Source: Candidatus Cloacimonadota bacterium (GTDB lineage Bacteria > Cloacimonadota > Cloacimonadia > Cloacimonadales > JAIOQZ01). Taken from it: DNA of 33,513 nucleotides. The notes beneath the pieces are model-generated. The model was not told the DNA's origin, made no database searches, and worked only from the letters and a program-made list of their open reading frames with translations. Below, piece after piece: positions 28,081-33,513 of the stretch. Both the position numbers and the translations under genes were made by a program. The DNA lies in contig JAIOQZ010000015.1 in NCBI GenBank assembly GCA_021108395.1, positions 1 to 33,513 of the forward strand, read 5' to 3'. Position 1 is the first letter of the stretch. Every line of letters starts with the position of its first letter.

Positions 28081-28299
28081 TTACCTTTTTCGAGAAAAAG
28101 GTAAAACCAAAAAGCTTTAACGGAAACTACGTTTCCTGTGTACCAAATTACAAACATTGTTTGTGATATACAACAATCTCATTGTACATAGGATGCGAAG
28201 CATCCGCCAGAAGTTTTTGATTCCACTTTTTACAAAAAGTGGACGGGGTTCTGTCGCGTAGCGAAGCGAAGTGAGCTTTCAAAAGGGGCAGCGCCCCTG
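28081..28299 (+). repeat. Structured intergenic repeat, copy R2 (full form with insertions)
   Basis: This copy has the same hairpin order as R1. Stem A pairs 28081-28090 with 28095-28104 (TTACCTTTTT/AAAAAGGTAA). Stem B pairs 28122-28127 with 28131-28136 (GGAAAC/GTTTCC). Outer stem F pairs 28137-28143 with 28184-28190 and encloses hairpin 28151-28163 (CAAAC/GTTTG) and the start of hairpin 28173-28185 (ACAAT/ATTGT). Stem C pairs 28191-28196 with 28200-28205 (GGATGC/GCATCC). Stem D pairs 28222-28231 with 28234-28243 (TCCACTTTTT/AAAAAGTGGA). Stem E pairs 28284-28289 with 28293-28298. About 30 nt, including a small TCGC/GCGA hairpin, separate D from E. It lies between divergent mazG and sucC, so a simple terminator role is unlikely. 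Confidence 0.8.
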
Positions 28300-28406
28300 C
28301 TCTTATACAAAAAGTTTGGTAGTGGCGAAAAGGATTCTTGACATCAGTAAACTGGACAGCCTTGTTTGGGTCGTCTTGCAACGATTACACTATGAGAAGG
28401 AAGGCT

Positions 28407-29576
28407 ATGAACATCCACGAATATCAGGCCAAACAGATTTTCAAATCGTATGGCGTCGAGGTACCCGGCGGCATCATGGCCACCACGCCCGCGAACGCCC
28501 GTCACGCTGCCGAGCAGATTGGCGGTGAGCGCTGGGTGGTGAAGGCGCAGATTCACGCCGGAGGCCGCGGCAAGGGCGGCGGTGTGAAGCTGGCCGACAG
28601 CGTTCAGGAAGTCGAGCGGTTCGCCGGTGACATGCTGGGCATGACGCTCGTCACCCACCAGACAGGCCCCGAAGGTAAGCTGGTGAAGAAGGTTTACATC
28701 GAGCCGGCCGTGCCCATCTTGCACGAGTTCTACCTCGGCGTGGTGCTCGATCGTGGACGCGAGATGCCGGTGATGCTGGCAAGCACAGAGGGCGGCGTCG
28801 AGATCGAGAAGGTGGCGGCAGAGACGCCCGACAAGCTCATCAAGGTAGGCATTGATCCGCTCATCGGGTTCCGTCCGCACCACGCGCGCGAACTGGCATT
28901 CGGGCTGGGGCTGACCAAGCCGCAGATTAAGCAGTTCGGCAAGTTCGCCGCGGCGCTCTATCGCGTCTATGCCGACAATGACGCCAGCCTCATCGAGGTC
29001 AACCCGCTCATACTCACCGAGGGTGACCGCTTCATGGCGCTTGACGCCAAGATGGGCTTTGACGACAACGCCGTCCCCCGTCACCCCGACATCGCCGAGA
29101 TGCGAGACCTGGACGAAGAAAACCCCGCCGAGACCGAGGCAGGCCGCTATGGCCTCAGTTATGTAAAGCTCGAAGGCAACGTGGGCTGCATGGTCAACGG
29201 CGCAGGACTGGCCATGAGCACGATGGACATTATCAAGCTGGAGGGCGGCGAGCCGGCCAACTTCCTGGACGTGGGCGGCGGTGCCAGCGCGGAGACAGTG
29301 GCCAAAGGCTTCGAGATCATCCTGCGCGATCCGGCGGTGAAGGCGATCTTCGTAAACATCTTCGGGGGCATCGTCCGTTGCGACCGCATCGCCGGTGGCA
29401 TTCTGGAGGCCACGCGCAAGATCAGCGTGAACGTGCCGGTCATTGTCCGCCTCGACGGCACCAACCACCGCGAAGCGGCCGAGATATTGAAGAACGCCAA
29501 CATCGACAACATCATCACGGCCAACAGCCTCGCCGACGGCGCCCGCAAGTCCGTGAACGCGGCGAAGGGAGCCTGA
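28407..29576 (+). CDS. sucC: Succinate-CoA ligase, beta subunit
   Basis: The start at 28407 is set by AAGGAAGG just upstream and by the invariant family N-terminus [16 protein letters not shown]. The 389-residue product has the ATP-grasp nucleotide-binding domain, including [20 protein letters not shown], and a C-terminal CoA-ligase domain with [13 protein letters not shown] and [13 protein letters not shown]. With SucD it interconverts succinyl-CoA and succinate with synthesis or use of ATP or GTP. The start of sucD is one base after its stop. Repeat R2 occupies most of the leader region, ending about 108 nt before the start codon. Confidence 0.97.
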   Translation: MNIHEYQAKQIFKSYGVEVPGGIMATTPANARHAAEQIGGERWVVKAQIHAGGRGKGGGVKLADSVQEVERFAGDMLGMTLVTHQTGPEGKLVKKVYIEPAVPILHEFYLGVVLDRGREMPVMLASTEGGVEIEKVAAETPDKLIKVGIDPLIGFRPHHARELAFGLGLTKPQIKQFGKFAAALYRVYADNDASLIEVNPLILTEGDRFMALDAKMGFDDNAVPRHPDIAEMRDLDEENPAETEAGRYGLSYVKLEGNVGCMVNGAGLAMSTMDIIKLEGGEPANFLDVGGGASAETVAKGFEIILRDPAVKAIFVNIFGGIVRCDRIAGGILEATRKISVNVPVIVRLDGTNHREAAEILKNANIDNIITANSLADGARKSVNAAKGA

Positions 29577-29577
29577 C

Positions 29578-30447
29578 ATGAGCATACTCGTCAACAAGCA
29601 TTCGAGAGTTATCGTCCAGGGATTCACTGGCAAGGAAGGCACGTTTCACGCGCAGCAGTGCATCGACTACGGCACCAACGTCGTTGGCGGCGTAACCCCC
29701 GGCAAGGGCGGCCAGCAGCATCTGGGACTGCCGGTGTTCAACACCGTGTCCGCCGCTGTGCAGTCCACCGGCGCGGATGTATCCATCATCTTCGTGCCGC
29801 CGGCCTTTGCCGCTGACGCGGTGATGGAGGCCGCCGGAGCGGGCATCGAGCTCGTCGTCTGCATCACCGAAGGCATCCCCGTGAGTGACATGATGTTAGC
29901 CAAGAAATATTGCCAGAAGTGCGGCGCTGTGCTCGTGGGGCCAAACTGCCCTGGCGTCATCACAGCGGGCGAGGCCAAAATCGGCATCATGCCCGGAGTG
30001 GTCTTCAAGCCGGGCCGCGTGGGACTCATCAGCAAGTCGGGTACGCTCACCTACGAAGCCGCCAACCAGGTGGTGCAAGCCGGGCTGGGCATCTCGACGG
30101 CCATCGGCATCGGTGGCGATCCCATCATCGGCGCCTCGTACATCGACCTGCTCGAACGCTTCGAGTCCGACCCCGACACGGACGCCATCGTCATGATTGG
30201 CGAAATCGGCGGCGACCTCGAGATTCAGGCAGCCGACTACATCCGCGAGCACGTGAGCAAACCGGTGGTGGCATTCATCGCCGGGCAGACTGCCCCTGCG
30301 GGCAAGCGGATGGGCCATGCCGGCGCCATCATCGCCGGCTCGAAGGGCACGGCGAAGGAAAAGATGGACGCCCTGCGCGCCGCCGGCGTTGCGGTGGTGG
30401 CCAGTCCCGCCGACATCGGCAACAAGACGAAAGAAATACTTGATTAA
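29578..30447 (+). CDS. sucD: Succinate-CoA ligase, alpha subunit
   Basis: The 289-residue product is a full-length SucD. Its CoA-binding Rossmann domain reads [16 protein letters not shown] and [17 protein letters not shown]. The second domain carries the phosphohistidine motif [12 protein letters not shown] near residue 245. It forms the heterodimer or heterotetramer with SucC encoded directly upstream. The stop is followed after 14 nt by repeat R3 and then by the fumarase genes in the same direction, so the four genes may share a transcript modulated by R3. Confidence 0.97.
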   Translation: MSILVNKHSRVIVQGFTGKEGTFHAQQCIDYGTNVVGGVTPGKGGQQHLGLPVFNTVSAAVQSTGADVSIIFVPPAFAADAVMEAAGAGIELVVCITEGIPVSDMMLAKKYCQKCGAVLVGPNCPGVITAGEAKIGIMPGVVFKPGRVGLISKSGTLTYEAANQVVQAGLGISTAIGIGGDPIIGASYIDLLERFESDPDTDAIVMIGEIGGDLEIQAADYIREHVSKPVVAFIAGQTAPAGKRMGHAGAIIAGSKGTAKEKMDALRAAGVAVVASPADIGNKTKEILD

Positions 30448-30461
30448 TTGTTTTGAGCATA

Positions 30462-30538
30462 GGATACGCAGTATCCGTAAAAAGTTTTTGATCCACCTTT
30501 TTACAAAAAGGTGGTGGGGTTCAGGGGCAAAGCCCCTG
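30462..30538 (+). repeat. Structured intergenic repeat, copy R3 (short form)
   Basis: This copy retains only the right half of the element. Stem C pairs 30462-30467 with 30471-30476 (GGATAC/GTATCC). Stem D pairs 30493-30502 with 30505-30514 (CCACCTTTTT/AAAAAGGTGG). Stem E pairs 30522-30528 with 30532-30538 (CAGGGGC/GCCCCTG). The linkers AGTTTTTGAT and GGGGTTC match the other copies. It sits between sucD and the fumarase genes, 40 nt before the fumarase start. Confidence 0.82.
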
Positions 30539-30578
30539 TCTTCCTCACATTCTGTCATTAACCTGCGAAGGAGGACAT

Positions 30579-31424
30579 ATGCGTGACATCGACGTAAGCA
30601 AGATCGTCCCCGTTGTGCGTCAGCTCTGCATCGACGCCAATTACTACATCGGCGAGGACGTGTTGGACAAGCTCCGCGAGTACCGGGCGAAGGAAGAATC
30701 GCCCACAGCCATCGAGGTCATCGACCTCTGCCTGAAGAACTACGAACTGGCCGTCACCGAAAAGATGCCGAGCTGCCAGGACACCGGCATTGCCATCGTG
30801 TTCGTCGAGCTGGGACAGGACGTGCACCTCACCGGCGGCGACTTCTATGAAGCCATCAACGAAGGCGTTCGCCAGGGCTACAAAGATGGCTACCTGCGCA
30901 TGTCGATGGTGGACGACCCGATCATCGTGCGCAAGAACACCGGCGACAACACGCCCGCAATCATCTACACCGACATCGTCCCCGGCGACAAGCTCAAGCT
31001 CACTGTCGCGGCCAAGGGCGGCGGCTCGGAGAACATGAGCGAGGTGAAGATGATGAAGGCCGCCGACGGCATCGAAGGCGTCATCGACTTCATCGTTGAC
31101 CGCGTCAAACGTTCCGGTGGCAACCCCTGTCCGCCCATCGTCGTGGGCGTTGGACTGGGTGGCAACTTTGAGCAGAGCGCCCTGCTGGCGAAGAAATCGC
31201 TGCTGCGTCCGCTCGACGTACCCAATCCCGAAGAGAAGTGGGCCAAAGTCGAGGCCGAGATACTCGAGCGCGTCAACAAGCTGGGCATCGGGCCGCAGGG
31301 ACTTGGCGGGCGCACCACCGCGCTGGCGGTGAACATCCTTCACAAACCATGTCACATCGCTTCCATGCCCGTAGCCGTCAACATCCAGTGCCACGCCGAC
31401 CGCCACAAGAGCGCGGTCATCTAA
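30579..31424 (+). CDS. fumA: Class I fumarate hydratase, alpha (N-terminal) subunit
   Basis: This 281-residue protein is the catalytic, iron-sulfur-binding half of two-subunit class I fumarase/L(+)-tartrate dehydratase. The three expected [4Fe-4S] cysteines lie in MPSCQDTG, GGNPCPP and VNIQCHADRH; another conserved stretch is GVGLGGNFEQSALLAKK. The enzyme interconverts fumarate and malate and is oxygen-sensitive, in keeping with an anaerobe. AAGGAGG precedes the start. The beta-subunit gene follows 13 nt later. Fumarase is preferred over tartrate dehydratase because of the sucCD neighbours. Confidence 0.93.
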   Translation: MRDIDVSKIVPVVRQLCIDANYYIGEDVLDKLREYRAKEESPTAIEVIDLCLKNYELAVTEKMPSCQDTGIAIVFVELGQDVHLTGGDFYEAINEGVRQGYKDGYLRMSMVDDPIIVRKNTGDNTPAIIYTDIVPGDKLKLTVAAKGGGSENMSEVKMMKAADGIEGVIDFIVDRVKRSGGNPCPPIVVGVGLGGNFEQSALLAKKSLLRPLDVPNPEEKWAKVEAEILERVNKLGIGPQGLGGRTTALAVNILHKPCHIASMPVAVNIQCHADRHKSAVI

Positions 31425-31437
31425 CAAGGGAGCAGAC

Positions 31438-31989
31438 ATGGCTACATACAACCTGACCACTCCACTCAAGACCGAAGACCTCGAAAAGCTGCGCATCGGC
31501 GATTCGGTGTATATCACCGGAACCATCTACACGGGGCGCGACGCCGCCCACAAACGCCTGGAGAAGCTGCTCGAAGAGGGCAAAGAACTGCCGTTCCCAC
31601 CCCAGGGCGCGGTGATGTACTACGTCGGCCCGGCGCCGGCGCCACCCGGCAAGCCCATCGGCAGTGCCGGCCCCACCACCAGTTACCGCATGGACCCATA
31701 CGCCCCGGCGCTACTGGATGTCGGACTCAAGGCGATGATCGGCAAAGGCCCGCGCGGGCAGAACGTCGTCGACAGCATGATCAAGAACAAGGCGGTGTAT
31801 CTGGCGGCCATCGGCGGCGCGGCCGTGGTGGTGGCGGCGTCCATCAAGGAAGCGAAGGTTATCGCCTACGACGACCTGGGCACCGAGGCAATCCGCGAAC
31901 TGCGCGTCGAGAACTTCCCGTGCGTGGTCGCCAACGACACCAGCGGCGGCGACGTTTACAAGGCAGGCGTGAAGGAATACGCGAGGTAA
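31438..31989 (+). CDS. fumB: Class I fumarate hydratase, beta (C-terminal) subunit
   Basis: This 183-residue protein matches the C-terminal domain of class I fumarases. It starts LTTPLKTEDLEKLRIGD, followed by YITGTIYTGRDAAHKRL, the substrate loop SAGPTTSYRMDPYAP, and KGPRGQNVVDSM. It pairs with the upstream alpha subunit to form the active site. GGGAG precedes the start. It is the last gene of the GC-rich TCA block; the following SIR2-like gene is AT-rich. Confidence 0.92.
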   Translation: MATYNLTTPLKTEDLEKLRIGDSVYITGTIYTGRDAAHKRLEKLLEEGKELPFPPQGAVMYYVGPAPAPPGKPIGSAGPTTSYRMDPYAPALLDVGLKAMIGKGPRGQNVVDSMIKNKAVYLAAIGGAAVVVAASIKEAKVIAYDDLGTEAIRELRVENFPCVVANDTSGGDVYKAGVKEYAR

Positions 31990-32024
31990 TGCCTCCCGGC
32001 GTTACCCGAAGATAGTGAGAACGT

Positions 32025-32052
32025 TGGGGCGTGGCCACGGGGTGGCGCCCCA
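32025..32052 (+). other. Strong GC-rich hairpin before the SIR2-like gene
   Basis: TGGGGCG (32025-32031) pairs with CGCCCCA (32046-32052), and CCAC (32035-32038) stacks inside with GTGG (32042-32045), leaving a 3-nt bulge. There is no T tract. It recalls stem E of the R repeats but is not the same sequence. It may end fumarase transcription or shape the leader of the next gene. Confidence 0.55.
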
Positions 32053-32070
32053 TTTCACGAGGAAAAGAAA

Positions 32071-32922
32071 ATGAATTTGGGGTTTCTCTTAGGTGCGGGG
32101 TTTTCGGTGCCAGCGGGGTATCCGACAGTTGATGAAATAGACAATGCTTTCTTAAATAACACATATGAAAATAGAACACTATCTCTATTTACTAATTTGA
32201 GAATAACATCATACCCATTTGATCAATTGTTGAATGTATTCACACCATACCACCAATCTATATTGATCGATGTTTGGAATTCTTTCAATGTCCGGAACTA
32301 CGAAGAACTTTTCCAACTGTTAGTCGACTTACATCGTAATGATAAAACAATACAATCTAAAGATTTCGGAATATTTACTTCTATCGCTCAAAAACACTAC
32401 AGTGAATTTAACGAAAAACTCTTTATAACTGAATTGAACAGAGATCCTGATCATCTCATCTATTTTTTCAGGATATATGTGATAGAGATTATCTATCATT
32501 GCTTATCAAATCGTTTAACTTCTACAACTGTGTTTACAAATCTAATACTTAAACTATTACTTTCTAGCATAGAAAATACATTGCATGTCATAACTATTAA
32601 TCATGATACATCGTTAGAGCAAGCTCTTGTCAGTAATGATGTCCCATATTCTGATGGGTTCGATACTGCTAACTGCTTCAAGGATGTATGGCCTCCTAAC
32701 GCACTTCATCTTTACAAACTACATGGTTCTATTGATTGGTATTCAAACTCTTGCCTCATGAAGACTACAAATCTACTGCGCATTCCTGAAGAAAACAGTC
32801 ATAAGCTAATAGATTCAATTATAGCTGTTGGTATAGAGACAAAGTTTCATTTCTATTCACTTGAGTTCATGAGCACAATACTCAATAAAGTTCGTCAGAA
32901 CATTGATGAGATTAATGTGTAG
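32071..32922 (+). CDS. SIR2-like NAD-binding protein, 3'-truncated by an IS
   Basis: The 283-residue frame opens with a SIR2-type NAD-binding motif (LGAGFSVPAGYPTVDEID, GAGFS at 8-12). Later landmarks of SIR2_2 proteins are VITINHDTSLEQAL and LYKLHGSIDWYS. Prokaryotic SIR2 proteins of this type are defence effectors that degrade NAD+ on phage attack. The frame stops inside the left end of an IS3-type element, before the GYSF-like segment expected near the C-terminus, so the product is probably incomplete. The last Val codon and TAG are supplied by the IS end. The gene is strongly AT-rich, and GAGG precedes the start. Stand-alone action versus a lost partner gene cannot be decided here. Confidence 0.75.
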   Translation: MNLGFLLGAGFSVPAGYPTVDEIDNAFLNNTYENRTLSLFTNLRITSYPFDQLLNVFTPYHQSILIDVWNSFNVRNYEELFQLLVDLHRNDKTIQSKDFGIFTSIAQKHYSEFNEKLFITELNRDPDHLIYFFRIYVIEIIYHCLSNRLTSTTVFTNLILKLLLSSIENTLHVITINHDTSLEQALVSNDVPYSDGFDTANCFKDVWPPNALHLYKLHGSIDWYSNSCLMKTTNLLRIPEENSHKLIDSIIAVGIETKFHFYSLEFMSTILNKVRQNIDEINV

Positions 32923-33050
32923 TGACCCCCATATTTCAGACCAGCATATAAGGTGGACTCGTTGTTCGTAGTTTGTGCCTGGAATTACCCTTTTCATTTT
33001 GTCGTGGACAGGTGTTTGTTTCGGGGCAAACATTGAAACGAGGAGCAACT

Positions 33051-33356
33051 ATGCGAAGAGTCTATTCGTCTGAATTCAAGGGAAAAGTCGCGCTGGAAGC
33101 GGTCAAGGGTGAACGCACCATGGCAGAACTGGCGTCAGTTTACGAAGTGCACCCCAACATGATCACCAAGTGGAAACGGGAACTGCTGGAAGCGTTACCG
33201 GCTGTCTTTGCCGACAAGCGACGCAAGCATAGCCGTGAGAAGAAGCAGGAATCAAACCAGGATGAGCTACATCGACTACTCGGCCAGATGAAGGTCGAAA
33301 ACGAGTTTTTGCGAAAAAAGTACAGAAAAATATTCGGGAGAGAGCCCGACTTGTAG
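33051..33356 (+). CDS. IS3-family transposase OrfA
   Basis: The start at 33051 has GAGGAG at 5-nt spacing; the frame continues upstream without a site. The 101-residue protein has the HTH_Tnp_1 domain (RVYSSEFKGKVALEAV, then TMAELASVYEVHPNMITKWKREL) and a C-terminal leucine-zipper-like coiled coil (LHRLLGQMKVENEFLRKKY). OrfA binds the IS ends. Alone it is regulatory; fused with OrfB by frameshifting it is the transposase. Confidence 0.9.
   Translation: MRRVYSSEFKGKVALEAVKGERTMAELASVYEVHPNMITKWKRELLEALPAVFADKRRKHSREKKQESNQDELHRLLGQMKVENEFLRKKYRKIFGREPDL
33314..33320 (+). promoter_or_regulatory. Programmed -1 frameshift site (A AAA AAG)
   Basis: In the orfA frame the codons read CGA AAA AAG, so the heptamer A-AAA-AAG is in correct phase for -1 slippage. 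The -1 frame is open from here to the end of the window and encodes orfB. Confidence 0.8.
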
Positions 33357-33513
33357 ATAGCTCAACCCCGGATATTTCTATTCGCCGTCAATGCGAACTT
33401 CTGAGTGTCAACCGCTCCAGTCTGTACTACAAAACCAGGGAGACGAATTTGTCTGAGCAGCGCCTGCTTGCCTTGATTACAGAGATATACCTGAAGCGTC
33501 CGTTCTACGGCTA
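33320..33513 (+). CDS. IS3-family transposase OrfB, N-terminal part (runs off window)
   Basis: The -1 frame after the slippery site reads without a stop to the end. It contains ISIRRQCELLSVNRSSLYY and LLALITEIYLKRPFYG, the HTH_21-like N-terminal part of IS3-family integrase subunits. No strong independent start is visible, as expected for a frameshift product. The DDE catalytic domain lies outside the window. Confidence 0.85.

Larger units (their letters stand above)
32918..33513 (+). mobile_element. IS3-family insertion sequence, left part
   Basis: The element begins at or close to TGTAGTGACCCCC (32918), or at the internal TGACCCCC (32923), consistent with the TG-start of IS3-family terminal repeats. 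It carries orfA and the start of orfB in the -1 frame, with an A-AAA-AAG slippery site. It is inserted into the SIR2-like gene and runs past the window end, so the right end and target duplication are not visible. Confidence 0.8.

Noticed and set aside
28344-29642. Long minus-strand open frame across sucC (and a similar one at 21516-22844 across nuoF)
   Set aside because: Antisense shadow of GC-rich coding sequence; sucC and nuoF are certain on the plus strand.

Overview
The window comes from a GC-rich bacterial chromosome. The organism is probably Gram-negative, because it has an ADP-heptose-type glycosyltransferase, and anaerobic or fermentative, because it has Rex, a NuoE/NuoF NADH module, FdhD, MobA, a formate channel and an oxygen-sensitive class I fumarase. 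Large TPR-containing sigma-54 activators like the one here are common in uncultured anaerobic lineages, but the sequence alone does not fix a phylum. Most genes use GC-rich codons. Several islands are clearly AT-richer and look acquired: rloA/rloB, a small methyltransferase, a membrane glycosyltransferase and a SIR2-like gene.

Layout. (1) 1-9.4 kb, minus strand: yifB (comM-like), a macro-domain hydrolase, a DinG-type helicase fused to a DnaQ-like exonuclease, and a 1428-residue sigma-54-dependent activator. The activator is preceded by a promoter-like region carrying five TTTACA/TGTAAA hexamers. (2) 9.7-15.9 kb, minus strand: a defence-like ATPase/TOPRIM pair (rloA-rloB) reads straight into alaS, a methyltransferase, two overlapping 13-codon mini-ORFs and a heptosyltransferase-family gene. 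(3) 16-19.2 kb, minus strand: a two-gene amino-acid dehydrogenase, made of a fused FAD/[2Fe-2S]/[4Fe-4S] electron-transfer subunit and a DadA-like FAD subunit. (4) 20.3-25.4 kb: rex-hndB-nuoE-nuoF, then fdhD, with mobA and a FocA-type channel on the other strand. Together these form a redox and formate-handling neighbourhood, but the catalytic formate dehydrogenase or hydrogenase subunit is not in the window. (5) 25.8-28.0 kb: a GT-C membrane glycosyltransferase and mazG. (6) 28.4-32.0 kb: sucC-sucD and the two-subunit fumarase, a TCA block linking succinyl-CoA, succinate, fumarate and malate. (7) 32.0 kb to the end: an AT-rich SIR2-like gene whose 3' end is cut by the left end of an IS3-family element, which runs off the window.

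The most striking non-coding signal is a dispersed intergenic element present three times (10-168, 28081-28299, 30462-30538). It is an ordered series of hairpins whose stems differ between copies by paired, compensating changes, while the linkers between them are conserved. This is the best candidate for something not covered by ordinary gene annotation. The second is a pair of 38-bp tandem units between the methyltransferase and the heptosyltransferase. Each unit encodes a 13-residue ORF, and every junction is an ATGA stop/start overlap.
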